64,000 nt of DNA from Raphanus sativus. Its lineage: Eukaryota > Streptophyta > Magnoliopsida > Brassicales > Brassicaceae. Positions 32,994 through 45,598 of this stretch are shown here, piece by piece. Where the stretch lies: assembly GCF_000801105.2 (NCBI RefSeq), contig NW_026615406.1, positions 1 through 64,000 on the forward strand, read 5' to 3'. Position numbers and translations under genes: made by a program. The notes under the pieces are model-generated. The model was not told the origin of the DNA. It saw only the letters and a program-made list of their open reading frames with translations, and searched no databases. The stretch's first letter is position 1, and each line of letters starts with the position of its first letter.

Positions 32994-35866
32994 CAAAGGT
33001 GTAACCAAGGGAGACTTGTACTTACTTGAAGACACTAAGCTTGCTTCCGATTTATCTCTTGCTTTAAATTCATGTTTTAATTTCCCTAAAGATGTAATGT
33101 GGCATGCTAGATTAGGTCATCCTCACTCTCGTGCCTTGAACATCATGTTGCCTAGTATTTCTTTTCAAAAAGATTGTGAAGCTTGTATCTTAGGAAAGCA
33201 TTGTAAAACTGTGTTTCCTAAATCGAGTACTATCTATGAATGTGCCTTTGATTTAATTCACTCTGATGTTTGGACTGCACCATGCGCATCTAGGGAGTTT
33301 CATAAATACTTTGTGACATTCATAGATGAGAAAACCAAGTATACTTGGATCACCTTGCTTCAATCAAAGGATAGGGTGTTAGATGCTTTTATAAATTTTC
33401 AAAATTATGTATCTAACCATTACAATGCCAAGATAAAAATTTTGAGATCAGATAATGGTGGGGAATACACAAGCACAGCATTTAAACAACACCTATCCAA
33501 GCATGGAGTGATCCATCAAACAAGCTGTCCATACACTCCACAACAAAATGGAGTGGCTGAGAGAAAGAATAGGCACCTTATGGAGGTTGCTAGGAGTATG
33601 ATGTTCCACATGAATGTGCCAAAGAGGTTTTGGGGCGATGCAGTGATGACAGCATGCTACCTGATCAACAAGATACCAACCAAAATCTTGCAAGATCAGT
33701 CACCACATGAGGTATTAAACAAATATCGTCCATCTATAGATCACCTTCGGGTATTTGGGTGTGTGTGCTTTGTGTTGATTCCAGGACAACAAAGAAACAA
33801 GCTGGAACCAAAGAGCACCAGAGCCATGTTTATAGGCTACTCTCCTCACCAAAAAGGATACAAGTGCTATGTGCCAGATACCAAGAGGGTTCTAGTATCC
33901 AGGGATGTGAGGTTTGTTGAGTCCAAAGGCTACTATGCAGAAAAGAGTTGGGATGAAGTAAAAGACTTGTCTCAATCAGCATCAGATAGGGCCGAGAACT
34001 TGAGAAGAGTTATGAGGGGCATTGGCATCAGTATACCAGGAGGGAATACAACAGCTGAGTCAAGCTCTCATCAAGAGGCTTCCACAAGCAATAGAGACCA
34101 GGAGGGTCCTGGTAATGAAGCTACTGCGGATGCTCCTCTTGATCCTGAGGGGGGGAAGATAACTGAGATACAACCACAAAGCTCAGTTTCTCATGATCAA
34201 GCAGAGCAACCAGAAGGATCAGTGGGTAGCAGAGATCAGATGGATGATGAGGCTACAATACTAGAAGAACCAGCTCAAGCTCAACCACCAAGAAGAAGTG
34301 AGAGGATCAGGCGTCCTCCAACAGATTGGGTGAATACAAGAGTGTATTTCAACTCACAAGCCGTGGCTCATCCCATCCAAGCTACATGCTCTCTAGCTCA
34401 GTTTCCTGAGAACCACCAAGTCTTTATGGCAAATGTGGATCAAGAATTCATTCCGAGAAGCTATAAAGAAGCCATGGAGATAGATGAATGGAGAGAGTCT
34501 GTGGAGGATGAGATGGGGGCTATGGAAAAGAATGGAACCTATTTTGAGAGTGAGCTTCCCAAAGGCAAGAAGGAAGTGACCAGCATGCTTCTGTTCACAA
34601 TCAAGTATCTAGCTAATGGGAAACCTGAAAGGAAGAAGACCTGGCTAGTAGCAAGAGGCTACACCCAAGTGTATGGAGAAGATTATCTAGAAACGTTTGC
34701 TCCAGTAGCAAAGTTACACACCATAAGGGTTGTGCTCTCTCTTGCTGTGAATTTGGAATGGGATCTTTGGCAAATGGATGTCAAGAATGCATTCTTACAA
34801 GGAGAGCTAGAAGATGAAGTATACATGCGCCCACCACCTGGAATGGAAAGCATGGTCAAGCCTGGCAATGTTTTGAGACTGAGGAAAGCAATATATGGTC
34901 TGAAGCAATCCCCAAGAGCCTGGTATCACAAGCTGAGCTCAACACTGAATGGAAGGGGCTTTGTAAAATCTGAGGCTGATCACACCTTGTTCACTCTGAC
35001 CAGCAAGCAAGGGATCATTGTTATACTCATCTATGTAGATGATATAATCATCACAGGCAGTAATAAAGAAGGGATCAGCTCAACCAAAGCATTTCTTAAA
35101 GCAACATTCGACATCAAGGACTTGGGAGAGCTCAAGTACTTCCTAGGGATTGAGATTTGCAGATCTAAGGAAGGGCTGTTCTTATCACAAAGGAAATACA
35201 CTTTGGATTTGTTAAAAGAAGCTGGTGATCTTGACAGTAGAGCTGCTAAAACACCACTAGAAGAAGGATACAAGGTGATGCGTGAGGGGGAGATAGAAGA
35301 TAAGCCATATGGAGATGTAAGGCACTATAGGAAAATGGTGGGAAAGCTCATCTATCTAACCATTACAAGACCGGATGTATGCTTTGCTGTGAACCAAGTC
35401 AGTCAGCACATGCAAGCGCCAAAGATGCATCATTGGAACATGGTGGAAAGGATTCTGAGATACCTAAGAGAGGCACCAGGACAAGGAGTATGGCTAGGGT
35501 GCAACAAGAGCACTGAGATAGTGGGGTATTGTGATGCAGATTGGGCTGGAGACAGAGTGGACAGGAGGTCTACTACTGGATATTGTACCTTCATAGGAGG
35601 CAACTTAGTCACTTGGAAAAGCAAGAAGCAGAAGATAGTCTCATGCTCTAGTGCAGAAGCTGAGTATAGAGCAATGAGGAAACTCACCAGTGAGCTAATC
35701 TGGATGAAGAACCTGCTAAGGGATTTGGGAATTGAAATCAAAGATCCCATCACAATGCATTGTGATAACCAGGCAGCCATTCATATAGCCTCCAACAATG
35801 TGTTCCATGAAAGAACCAAACACATTGAAGTTGATTGCCATAAAGTCAGACAAGCAGTGGAGCAAC
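32994..35866 (+). CDS. Copia C integrase, reverse transcriptase and most of RNase H (segment between D and B)
   Basis: It continues the frame of 27472-28853 (GKGVTKGDLYLLED). Integrase zinc domain: HARLGHPHSRALNI..CEACILGKHCK. Core: D at IHSDVW, D at RSDNGGEY, E in QQNGVAERKNR. A variable acidic linker follows. RT has WQMDVKNAFLQGELEDEVYM and YVDDIIITG. RNase H has CDADWAGDRVDRRST, SSAEAEYRAM and DNQAAIHIA. RT block TWLVARGYTQ has Trp where E and F have Arg. The frame is cut at CHKVRQAVEQ by gypsy B; its apparent extension to 35913 is LTR sequence. No stop or frameshift lies inside, so this was a coding-competent element before D and B landed. Confidence 0.88.
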
Positions 35867-36633
35867 TAATGAAACCCTTGATGGTTTTGTTTTCCCTTTT
35901 GGGATGGATCTGAGGGTGATATGGGTTGTGTTTTGCGGATTAGAACAAGGATGATATTGTCTCCTTGAAAGATGGTGAGATGGTTGATGGATTGAGATAG
36001 ATATGGTGATGAACTTCAGTGTAGATCGATGGAGAGATCAAACACTTGTGTAGATGTGCTAGAGATCGTGAGTATTACGCCCACAAACAATGATCTCAAG
36101 CCAAAGCCTTGCAGAGAATCAACTCCTAGGCAAACAGTGTTCAGAAACTGAACAAAGGATTCACAAAAACAAAGGAAGATTTTTATTGAAAAAGTGAATG
36201 AATCATACTCAAATGTCGACAAGGTTTTTGTAGAAGAACTAGTCAAAGACTTGTGGAAACTTGCAACAAGAATTGTGTAAAACTAGAAGGAAAATTAAGA
36301 AAACTAGGCTGTCTTGAAGACTGAGAAATTAAACATCTCCTTGACTTGGTTTGTTGTCGAGATTGGTTCTGGTTTGAACTGAACCAAGGCTGAGATGGCT
36401 TTCTTCAATTTCTTGGTCTGAGATCTTGTAACCGGGCCTGAGATAGCGAGATGGTCTTGATCGAAGTTGGTTTGGTTTGAGCTGAAAGAGTTCCTGTCCC
36501 CTTTGCAGCAACACTTAGCTCAGCTGCTTCTTCTTCAGTGTCATTCAGCTCCTCTGTCTCCTCCTCGGTATCACTTAGCTGAATCAGCTCCTCTTGTTCC
36601 GCATTGTCTCCTTGTTTAGCTAGGTTTGCATCA
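35867..36633 (-). repeat. 3' LTR of gypsy B
   Basis: 767 bp. On the element strand it starts TGATGCAAACC and ends TTTCATTA. It holds the last 76 codons of pol (36405-36633). Compared with the 5' LTR it lacks one base in the CCAAC run near 36474, which shifts the frame of the C-terminal motif. Confidence 0.94.
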
Positions 36634-39600
36634 TCCCCTCCTCCTTTGAAAGGATTTGTCCTCAAATCTAAATGATCAGCACAAAAAGGAATTAGATCAG
36701 CAATATTAAAAGTATTACTAATAGCATACTTCCCTTGAAGATCGATCTTGTAAGCATTGTTATTGATCCTCTCCAGTACTTCAAATGGTCCATCTGTTCT
36801 TGGCAAGAGTTTGGACTTTCTTTCCTCAGGAAACCTTTCTTTTCTCAAGTGGATTGTCAGCAAGTCTCCTGGTTCTAGTATGAGTTCTCGTCTGCCCTTG
36901 TTGGCGAATCTTGCATACTCTTTGGTCCTCTCCTCAATATTCTTCTTAACCTGCTCATGGAAAGAAACAACAAACTCGGCCTTGGCCTTTCCATCAAGAT
37001 TAATCTGCTCTTTGTATGGTATAGGCAACAAATCAAGAGGAGTCAAAGGATTAAACCCATAAACTATCTGAAAAGGTGAGAACTTAGTAGCTCGGTGAAC
37101 AGAGTGGTTATAAGCAAACTCAACATGAGGCAAACAATCTTCCCAAGTCTTAATATTCTTTTTAATCACAGCACGCAAGGGAGTAGCCAAGGTCCTATTA
37201 ACCACTTCAGTTTGCCCATCAGTTTGTGGGTGACAAGTAGTAGAAAACATTAGCTTAGTTCCTAGCTTAGACCAAAGAGTTTTCCAGAAATGACTCAAGA
37301 ACTTGGTATCTCTATCAGAAACAATACTCCTGGGCATGCCATGAAGTCTAACCACTTCTTTAAAGAACAACTCAGCAATGTGAAGAGCATTATCAGTTTT
37401 GTGGCAAGCTATGAAGTGAGCCATTTTAGAGAACCTATCTACCACCACAAAAATCGAATCCCTGCCTCTCTTAGTCCTAGGCAATCCTAACACAAAATCC
37501 ATTGATATGTCTACCCAAGGTACATCAGGGATGGGAAGTGGAGTGTACAAACCTTGAGGTCGAGCTTTAGCCTTTGCTTGGGTACAAATGACACATCTAC
37601 TGCATATCTTCTCGACATCTCTCTTCATGTTTGGCCAGTAGAAGTGCTCCTTTAGAATAGCATAGGTCTTAGCAACACCAAAATGCCCCATCAGACCTCC
37701 ACCATGTGATTCCCTAACATAGAGCTCTCGCAAAGAACAATTAGGCAAGCACAATCGATTTTCAAAGAATAAGAAACCATCAGCTTGATAGAATTTGCCA
37801 CTAGTATGTTTCTCACTATCCTTAAAGTGTTCTTTGAAATCAGGATCATCAGCGTAGTAAGATTTTACTTGATCAAAGCCTAACAACTTAGTTTCCATGG
37901 AAGTAAGCAAAGTATATCTTCTTGAAAGTGCATCAGCAACAACATTCTCTTTACCTTGCTTGTAGTGGATAACATAAGGAAAGGTTTCAAGAAACTCTAC
38001 CCACTTGGCGTGCCTCTTATTCAGTTTGTGTTGTCCCTTTAGGTGCTTGAGTGATTCATGATCAGTGTGGATCACAAACTCTTTTGGCCACAAGTAGTGC
38101 TGCCATGTCTCCAAAGCCCTGATCAATGCATAAAGCTCCTTATCATAAGTCGGGTAGTTCAGCATAGCACCTCCAAGCTTTTCACTAAAGTAGGCAATGG
38201 GTTTCTTTTCTTGCATCAGCACTGCCCCAATACCTATTCCAGAAGCATCACATTCAATTTCAAAAGTCTTAGAAAAATCAGGAAGTGCAAGCAAAGGTGC
38301 TTCAGTCAACTTCCCTTTTAGGTTCTGAAAAGCTTCTTCTTGTGCTTCTTCCCATCTGAACCCCACATTCTTTTTGATAACTTCAGTGAGGGGTGCTGCA
38401 ATAGTGCTGAAGTCTCTGACAAACCTTCTGTAGAACCCAGCTAGTCCATGAAAGCTCCGGACTTCACTCACACTCTTAGGAACTGGCCAATCTCGGATGG
38501 CTTTCACTTTCTCTTCATCCACCCTGATTCCTTGAGCTGAAACAACAAAGCCTAGAAACACAAGGTGATCTGCTCCAAAAGTACATTTATCAAGGTTAGC
38601 AAAAAGAGTTTCTTTCCTAAGCACTTCTAAAACAATTCTCAAATGTTCAGTGTGCTCAGACAAACTTTTGCTATAGATCAAGATGTCATCGAAATAAACT
38701 ACCACAAAGTGTCCTATGAAGGCTCTCAAAACATGATTCATCAGTCTCATGAAGGTACTAGGAGCATTAGTTAAACCGAAAGGCATAACAAGCCACTCAT
38801 ACAAACCATGTTTTGTTTTAAAAGCAGTTTTCCATTCATCTCCTTCTTTCATCCTAATCTGATGATATCCACTCTTTAAATCTATCTTAGAGAAAATGCA
38901 AGACCCATGCAATTCATCAAGCATATCATCAAGTCTAGGGATAGGATGTCTGTACTTTACAGTGATATTGTTGATGGCTCTGCAGTCAACACACATGCGC
39001 CAGCTTCCATCCTTCTTTGGCACCAGTAGTACAGGCACGGCACAAGGGCTCATGCTTTCTCTAATGTGTCCTTTAGCCATCAGCTCATCAACCTGCCTTT
39101 GCAACTCCTTGGTTTCGTCTGGGTTGGTTCTATAGGCTGGTCTATTTGGAAGAGAAGCGCCTGGAACCAGATCTATTTGGTGTTCAATCCCTCTGAAAGG
39201 TGGCAAGCTAGCTGGACTTTCTCTTGGAAAGACATCTCCATATTCCTGCAAGATAAACTCAAATCCTTTCGGAAGCTCCGGAGCATGGTTAGAAGAAGTT
39301 AGTAGTGAACCTTTGAAGATAAACAAAAGCAAAGGTTGTTGGAGAATCAAAGCTTTCCTGATCTCACTGTTTTTGGCCCAAGGATTAGTTCCCTTCTTTG
39401 AGTCAGATGAGTTCTCCTTGGCTTCTTGTCGCCTAAACCTTAGTTGTAGCTGATCTTCATGTACTTCTTGAGGAGACAAAGGTGCAAGCACAATCTTTTT
39501 ATCTCTGTGAGTGAAGGAGTGGCGATTTGTAAACCCATCATGGATAGCTTTCTTATCATACTGCCAAGGCCTGCCTAAGAGAATATGACTTGAATCCATG

Positions 39601-41042
39601 GGTAGTACATCACACACTATCTCATCTTGATACCTCCCAATGGTTATAGGAACCATAACTTGCTCAGTGACCTTCAGCTCGCCTCCCTCATTAAGCCATT
39701 GTAGTGGGTAAGGTCTAGGATGCTTCCCTGTTTTTAGCCCAAGTTTTGCTACAAGAGATTCACTAGCCACGTTAGTACAACTTCCACCATCTATAATCAA
39801 GCTGCAAACTTTATCATAAACAGTACAACGAGTGTGAAAGAGATTCTCCCTTTGATCAATGTCTTCTGGTTTGGATTGGACCTGAAGAGACCTTCTTGTA
39901 ACCAGGAGCTGTCCTCGGACTGGATAATCTATCAACTCTTCCTTGGAAGCATCAGCATTCTCTTCCTCAGATATAATATCTCCATTATCCAAGAGAATCA
40001 TCACCTTCTTGTTAGTGCATTCATTAGCATAGTGACCAATGCCATGGCACTTGAAACACTTCACATCTCTTGATCTAGTTGCTGGTGCTTTTCCCTTATC
40101 ATCACGCTGATAGGCTTTGTTTTCTTCCTTGGGTTTAGCTAGGCTTTTCTCATCCTTGGTTGTCCTGTAGTTGTTGCCGTATGAACCCTTGGAGCTGTTC
40201 TTTCTCTTCTGTTGTTGCTCAATGAGGATAGCTTTGTGAAGAAGCTCATAGATGTCATCATAATCCTGCAGCTCCAATCGATCTTGTATTTCTCTGTTGA
40301 GACCAGCTTGGAACCGAGCCATAGTTGCATTAGAATCCTCAACAACAGATGCTTTTATCATGAGAGTCTCCATCTCCTGATAGTAATCCTCCACGCTCTT
40401 AGATCCTTGAGTGAGCCTCCTTAGTTTCAGATGAACATCCTTGTGGTAATGACTTGGAACAAATCGTTTCCTCATGAGAGTCTTGAGTTCAAACCAACCT
40501 GATACTGCTGCTTCCCCGGTTCTTCTTCTTGTTGAAGTAATCTGATCCCACCAGTGAAGAGCATAACCATTGAATTCAGTTGCTGCAAGCCTAACCTTCT
40601 TGAGCTCTGAGTAGTTGTGACAATCAAAGATCAACTCTATCTTTTTTTCCCAATCAAGGTAATCGTCTGGATTGCTGGTACCACTGAAGATTGGTACTCT
40701 GAGCTTGATGTTACCAAGACTGTCATCTGGCCTGTGTCTCTCTGCCCGGTTGGTTCTGGTCTGAGATGGTGCTCTAACTGATCTTACTTCATCTGAACTC
40801 CTTCCAGAAGAGGTGATATCATCATCAGTTAAGCCAGTAGCAACTCTCTTGCCTCTCCTTTTCTCTCTAGCAGCTTTCCTAGCCTGAGAAGCACTACCTA
40901 AAACATTGTTAGTAGCAAAGGAATTTCTTTCAAATTCAAGTTTCTTATCTATTGCTTTCATCAGAGTTGACATCATAGCATCCATCTGGACTTTGTTGAA
41001 TAGGTTTGGATGATCTTCCCGCTCATGCTCTTCATCCGACAT
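36405..41042 (-). CDS. Gypsy B gag-pol polyprotein
   Basis: One frame of 1545 residues from the ATG at 41042 ([10 protein letters not shown]); an upstream TTG at 41066 is not a credible start. From the ATG: gag, with a zinc knuckle [14 protein letters not shown] at about 329-342; protease [14 protein letters not shown] near 418; [11 protein letters not shown] near 783; RNase [12 protein letters not shown] near 932; integrase zinc domain ending [11 protein letters not shown]; integrase core with D near 1182 (DFVLGLP), D near 1243 (SDRDTKF) and E near 1279 (TEVVNRT), a DD35E spacing. The C-terminus is acidic and enters the 3' LTR. A one-base loss near 36474 replaces the [14 protein letters not shown] tail found in the other LTR copies. 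All catalytic residues are present. Confidence 0.92.
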   Translation of the reverse strand: MSDEEHEREDHPNLFNKVQMDAMMSTLMKAIDKKLEFERNSFATNNVLGSASQARKAAREKRRGKRVATGLTDDDITSSGRSSDEVRSVRAPSQTRTNRAERHRPDDSLGNIKLRVPIFSGTSNPDDYLDWEKKIELIFDCHNYSELKKVRLAATEFNGYALHWWDQITSTRRRTGEAAVSGWFELKTLMRKRFVPSHYHKDVHLKLRRLTQGSKSVEDYYQEMETLMIKASVVEDSNATMARFQAGLNREIQDRLELQDYDDIYELLHKAILIEQQQKRKNSSKGSYGNNYRTTKDEKSLAKPKEENKAYQRDDKGKAPATRSRDVKCFKCHGIGHYANECTNKKVMILLDNGDIISEEENADASKEELIDYPVRGQLLVTRRSLQVQSKPEDIDQRENLFHTRCTVYDKVCSLIIDGGSCTNVASESLVAKLGLKTGKHPRPYPLQWLNEGGELKVTEQVMVPITIGRYQDEIVCDVLPMDSSHILLGRPWQYDKKAIHDGFTNRHSFTHRDKKIVLAPLSPQEVHEDQLQLRFRRQEAKENSSDSKKGTNPWAKNSEIRKALILQQPLLLFIFKGSLLTSSNHAPELPKGFEFILQEYGDVFPRESPASLPPFRGIEHQIDLVPGASLPNRPAYRTNPDETKELQRQVDELMAKGHIRESMSPCAVPVLLVPKKDGSWRMCVDCRAINNITVKYRHPIPRLDDMLDELHGSCIFSKIDLKSGYHQIRMKEGDEWKTAFKTKHGLYEWLVMPFGLTNAPSTFMRLMNHVLRAFIGHFVVVYFDDILIYSKSLSEHTEHLRIVLEVLRKETLFANLDKCTFGADHLVFLGFVVSAQGIRVDEEKVKAIRDWPVPKSVSEVRSFHGLAGFYRRFVRDFSTIAAPLTEVIKKNVGFRWEEAQEEAFQNLKGKLTEAPLLALPDFSKTFEIECDASGIGIGAVLMQEKKPIAYFSEKLGGAMLNYPTYDKELYALIRALETWQHYLWPKEFVIHTDHESLKHLKGQHKLNKRHAKWVEFLETFPYVIHYKQGKENVVADALSRRYTLLTSMETKLLGFDQVKSYYADDPDFKEHFKDSEKHTSGKFYQADGFLFFENRLCLPNCSLRELYVRESHGGGLMGHFGVAKTYAILKEHFYWPNMKRDVEKICSRCVICTQAKAKARPQGLYTPLPIPDVPWVDISMDFVLGLPRTKRGRDSIFVVVDRFSKMAHFIACHKTDNALHIAELFFKEVVRLHGMPRSIVSDRDTKFLSHFWKTLWSKLGTKLMFSTTCHPQTDGQTEVVNRTLATPLRAVIKKNIKTWEDCLPHVEFAYNHSVHRATKFSPFQIVYGFNPLTPLDLLPIPYKEQINLDGKAKAEFVVSFHEQVKKNIEERTKEYARFANKGRRELILEPGDLLTIHLRKERFPEERKSKLLPRTDGPFEVLERINNNAYKIDLQGKYAISNTFNIADLIPFCADHLDLRTNPFKGGGDDANLAKQGDNAEQEELIQLSDTEEETEELNDTEEEAAELSVAAKGTGTLSAQTKPTSIKTISLSQARLQDLRPRN

Positions 41043-41470
41043 GATTCCTATTAAGGAACTCAACAAGAAAGGTTAGAACACAATATGATAGCCGAAGCCT
41101 CACTGGTGTTTCTCTCAAGTGTTTCTCTCAAGTGTTTCAGTTTGTGAATCCAGGAGTTCAATAGCAAACAGAGTTCAAGCCTTTTGAAGTCAATTCCCTA
41201 CCCCAAAGAGAAGAAAAGATAGACAGTATTAAGAGATTTAGTTCGCAAGAGGCTTTACCACCAGAGACTGGATTTCTCTTCAGTCTGGCTGGATTTCTCT
41301 TCAGCCTTAGATGCCTTGATCTTTCTTTTTTTTTTTTTTATACTGGTCGGCCCCTCGCACTTTTAGATAGGTAGAAAAGAGATGGATAGATTCACAGAAA
41401 CAGAATAAAAGAGGTTCCCAAAGAGAAGAAGAAAATCGAGTACAAACCCTGAATCAAAAGCCCTCAATCT

Positions 41471-41482
41471 GCTCTGATACCA
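41471..41482 (-). other. Primer-binding site of gypsy B
   Basis: TGGTATCAGAGC on the element strand, two bases from the LTR as in A, H and J. The leader beyond it (41043-41470) includes an A/T homopolymer near 41325 and two copies of a CTGGATTTCTCTTCAG phrase near 41270-41305. Confidence 0.93.
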
Positions 41483-41484
41483 CT

Positions 41485-42250
41485 TAATGAAACCCTTGAT
41501 GGTTTTGTTTTCCCTTTTGGGATGGATCTGAGGGTGATATGGGTTGTGTTTTGCGGATTAGAACAAGGATGGTATTGTCTCCTTGAAAGATGGTGAGATG
41601 GTTGATGGATTGAGATAGATATGGTGATGAACTTCAGTGTAGATCGATGGAGAGATCAAACACTTGTGTAGATGTGCTAGAGATCGTGAGTATTACGCCC
41701 ACAAACAATGATCTCAAGCCAAAGCCTTGCAGAGAATCAACTCCTAGGCAAACAGTGTTCAGAAACTGAACAAAGGATTCACAAAAACAAAGGAAGATTT
41801 TTATTGAAAAAGTGAATGAATCATACTCAATGTCGACAAGGTTTTGTAGAAGAACTAGTCAAAGACTTGTGGAAACTTGCAACAAGAATTGTGTAAAACT
41901 AGAAGGAAAATTAAGAAAACTAGGCTGTCTTGAAGACTGAGAAATTAAACATCTCCTTGACTTGGTTTGTTGTCGAGATTGGTTCTGGTTTGAACTGAAC
42001 CAAGGCTGAGATGGCTTTCTTCAATTTCTTGGTCTGAGATCTTGTAACCGGGCCTGAGATAGCGAGATGGTCTTGATCGAAGTTGGATTTGGTTTGAGCT
42101 GAAAGAGTTCCTGTCCCCTTTGCAGCAACACTTAGCTCAGCTGCTTCTTCTTCAGTGTCATTCAGCTCCTCTGTCTCCTCCTCGGTATCACTTAGCTGAA
42201 TCAGCTCCTCTTGTTCCGCATTGTCTCCTTGTTTAGCTAGGTTTGCATCA
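41485..42250 (-). repeat. 5' LTR of gypsy B
   Basis: 766 bp, paired with 35867-36633. It carries the undamaged version of the C-terminal pol text, which is not translated in this position. Confidence 0.94.
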
Positions 42251-42255
42251 GCAAC

Positions 42256-42335
42256 GCATCATACTGCCATGTTACACCAGAAGTGAAGAGCAACTGGCAG
42301 ACATCTTCACCAAAGCTGCAAGCCGAGGTCTGTGA
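42256..42335 (+). CDS. Copia C pol, C-terminal end after gypsy B
   Basis: It resumes the frame of 32994-35866 after B (IILPCYTRSE..LADIFTKAAS) and stops with TGA at 42333-42335. Relatives read about 15 residues further (VCEFIHSKLGLID). That text follows here in another frame, so one extra G in CGAGGTC near 42326 shortens the end. This probably does not matter for RNase H. Confidence 0.8.
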
Positions 42336-42413
42336 GTTCATCCATTCAAAGCTTGGACTCATAGACATATCATCTCACTGATTCTCTCCTTCATGAAGTG
42401 TTCTACTCTTTTC

Positions 42414-42456
42414 CCTTGGCGTGGTTTTTGTCCCATGTGGTTTTACCTAGCCAAGG
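42414..42456 (+). other. Conserved 3' stem-loop of copia C
   Basis: The arms CCTTGGC (42414-42420) and GCCAAGG (42450-42456) pair perfectly around GTGGTTTTTGTCCCATGTGG. The inner CCCA/TGGG of the loop is altered here (CCCATGTGG). It is followed by a second inverted repeat CAAGCTTGAC..GTCAAGCTTG (about 42486-42516) and the purine tract 42510-42524. Confidence 0.7.
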
Positions 42457-42524
42457 TTTTCTTGAGGGAATGCTTCATGACTTCCAAGCTTGACTTGTTT
42501 CACATGGTCAAGCTTGAGGGGGAG

Positions 42525-43036
42525 TGTTGAGATGAAGCATAGCGACATAAGAGTAATCAGAGGAGAAGAAGAGATTCAAATGATACAAGGAAATGGTGTT
42601 ACCTTGGAACACAAGTATGGCCGTACAACTTGGAGACAAGGCAACACTAGAACTTGTAAAAGAGTCTTGAACAGCAAGGAGATCCTTCCTAAGTCGCCTC
42701 TGATGAGTTTGAAAGAAGAGAGAGACGTTGGAGTGTGAAGACAAGAAGGGGGATGTCGGCAAGAGTATAATATTGTATTACTCTTGCCTTGGAGCCGTTG
42801 ATGACAGGTCGCTATCCAAGACCAGGCGACCAGACTACTTGCTCATTTGTTTATGCTTTTCTCCTTTGTTCTCTTATGCTGCTTATGTCGATATATTAAC
42901 CTTGTATGTGAACTATTTTGAGTTAAGTGAATGAAAGATGAACCACTTCACTAAACTCCCTCTCTCGGATTCTCTCAATCTCACTCTCTTAGTTACTCAT
43001 TCTCATCATCTTCACACTTAATCTTTAAATCTCACA
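42525..43036 (+). repeat. 3' LTR of copia C
   Basis: 512 bp. It differs from 26817-27331 only by three one-base deletions, each in a short run or repeat (GGG/GG, AAA/AA, CAATC/CATC). The duplication TAAAT follows at 43037-43041. Confidence 0.95.
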
Positions 43037-45598
43037 TAAATCTCATAGGAGTTGTGAGTAAGAAGATATCCCACTCTCTATCCAGATGATTCCAGATTAG
43101 CCGTTCGGACATATGGCAATATCTTCATGATTCTTATCAAACCAGGATGAACCAATATATAAGAAGCTTGATTGGGAACCACTAATCAGTGGAGAATAAC
43201 CAGGAAGTCGAATAAATCTCATAGGAGTTGTGAGTAAGAAGATATCCCACTTTCTATCCAGATATTCCAGATTAGCCTGTTCGGACATATGGCAATGTCT
43301 TCATGATTTTATACAAACCAGGATGAACCACGTTCTAAGAAGCTTTATTTGGAACCACTAATCAGTGGAGAATAACCAGGAAGTTGAATAAATCTCATAA
43401 GTGTTGTGAGCAAGAAGATATCCCACCTTCTATCCAGATGTTTCCAGATTAGCCTGTTCGGACATATGCCATTATCTTCATGATTCTTATCAAACCAGGA
43501 AGAACCACGATCTAAAAAGCTTTATTTGGACCACTAATCAGTGGAGAATAACCAGGAAGTTTAATAAATATCATAAGGTTGTGAGCAAGAAGATATCCAC
43601 CTTCTATCCAAAGGATTCCAGATTAGCCTGTTCGGACATATGCCATCATCTTCATGATTCTTATCAAACCAGGATGAACCACGATCTAAGAAGCTTTATT
43701 TGGAACCACTAATCAGTGGAGAATAACCAGGAAGTTGAATAAATCTCATAGGCGTTGTGATTAAAAGATATCCCACTTTCTATCCAGATGATTCCAGATT
43801 AGCCATTTCGGACATATGGCAATATCTTCATGATTCTTATCAAACCAGGATGAAACCAATATATAAGAAGCTTGATTGGAACACTAATCAGTGGAGAATA
43901 ACCAGGAAGTTGAATAATCTCATAGGAGTTGTGAGTAAGAAGATATCCCACTTTCTATCCAGATGATTCCAGATTAGCCTGTTCGGACATATGCCATTAT
44001 CTTCATGATCTTTATCAAACCAGGATGAACCACGATCTAAGAAGCGTTATTTGGAACCACTAATCAGTAGAGAACAACCAGGAAGTTGAATAAATCTCAT
44101 AACTGTTGTGAAAAAGAAGATATCCCACCTTCTATTCAGATGATTCCAGATTATCCTGTTCGGACATATGCCATTATCTTCATGATTCTTATCAAACCAG
44201 GAAGAACCACGATCTAAAAAGCTTTATTGGAACCACTAATCAGTGGAGAATAACCAGGAAGTTTAATAAATCTCATAAGTGTTGTGAGCAAGAAGATATC
44301 CCACCTTCTATCCAAAGGATTCCAGATTAGCCTGTTCGGACATATGCCATCATCTTCATGATTCTTATCAAACCAGGATGAACCACGATATAAAAAGCTT
44401 TATTTGGAACCACTAATCAGTGGACAATAACCAGGAAGTTGAATAAATCTCATAAGTGTTGTGAGCAAGAAGATATCTCACCTTCTATCCAGATGATTCC
44501 AGATTAGCCTGTTCGGACATATGCCATTATCTTCATGATTCTTATCAAACCAGGATGAACCACGATCTATAAGAAGCTTTATTTGGAACCACTAATCAGT
44601 GGAGAATAACCAGGAAGTTGAATAAATCTCATAGGAGTTGTGATTAAGAAGATATCCCACTTTCTATCCAGATGATTCCAGATTAGCCTGTTCGGCCATA
44701 TGGCAATATCTTCATGATTCTTATCAAACCAGGATGAACCAATATATAAGAAGCTTGATTGGGAACCACTAATCAGTAGAGAATAACCAGGAAGTTGAAT
44801 AAATCTCATAGGAGTTGTGAGTAAGAAGATATCCCACTTTTTATCCAGATGATTCCAGATTAGCCTGTTCGGACATATGCCATTATCTTCCTGATTCTTA
44901 TCAAACCAGGACGAACCATGATCTAAGAAGCTTTATTTGGAACCACTAATCAGTGGAGAATAACCAGGAAGTTGAATAAATCTCATAAGTGTTGTGCGCA
45001 AGAAGATATCCCACCTTCAATCCAGATGATTCCAGATTAGCATGTTCGGACATATGCCATTATCTTCATGATTCTTATCAAACCAGGATGAACCACGATC
45101 TAAGAAGCTTTATTTGGAACCACTAATCAGTGGACAATAACCAGGAAGTTGAATAAATCTCATAAGTGTTGTGAGCAAAAAGATATCTCACCTTCTATCC
45201 AGATGATTCCAGATTAGCTTGTTCGGACATATGCCATTATCTTCATGATTCTTATCAAACCAGGATGAACCACGATCTATAAGAAGCTTTATTTGGAACC
45301 ACTAATCAGTGGAGAATAACCAGGAAGTTGAATAAATATCATAGGAGTTGTGATTAAGAAGATATCCCACTTTCTATCCAGATGATTCCAGATTAGCCGG
45401 TTCGGACATATGGCAATATCTTCATGATTCTTATCAAACCAGGATGAACCAATATATAAGAAGCTTGATTGGGAACCACTATCAGTGGAGAATAACCAGG
45501 AAGTTGAATAAATCTCATAGGAGTTGTGAGTAAGAAGATATCCCACTTTCTATCCAGATGATTCCAGATTAGCCTGTTCGGACATATGCCATTATCTT
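43037..45598 (-). repeat. 177-bp satellite array 3
   Basis: Continuation of array 2 on the other side of copia C: about 14-15 monomers, more diverged than in arrays 1 and 2. The AATATATAAGAAGCTTGATTGGG monomer type occurs four times (near 43155, 43860, 44740 and 45450), and the GAGCAAGAAGATATC variant is common. It is cut by copia G at ATCTT (45594-45598). Confidence 0.96.

Larger units (their letters stand above)
35867..42250 (-). mobile_element. Ty3/gypsy LTR retrotransposon B (CRM-like), complete
   Basis: Complete element inside copia C. 5' LTR 41485-42250, primer site 41471-41482, leader 41043-41470, gag-pol 36405-41042, purine tract from 36634, 3' LTR 35867-36633. Target duplication GCAAC at 35862-35866 and 42251-42255. 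LTRs differ at only a handful of positions. The body is almost the same as H and J. It is the most complete gypsy here and the best candidate for recent activity. Confidence 0.95.
26817..43036 (+). mobile_element. Ty1/copia LTR retrotransposon C (hosts D and B)
   Basis: Complete copia element inserted in the satellite. 5' LTR 26817-27331, primer site 27332-27343, gag-pol from 27472, purine tract 42510-42524, 3' LTR 42525-43036. It is flanked by the 5-bp duplication TAAAT (26812-26816 and 43037-43041). Element D sits at 28854-32988 and gypsy B at 35867-42250. Without them and one copy of each duplication, the coding region is one frame of 1445 codons ending at 42335. The LTRs differ only by three one-base length changes, so insertion was recent. 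Confidence 0.95.

Noticed and set aside
42490..42934. Short frames over the copia C 3' LTR (also near 26785-27227)
   Set aside because: They repeat in both LTRs and run across the purine tract and LTR border; they are not genes.
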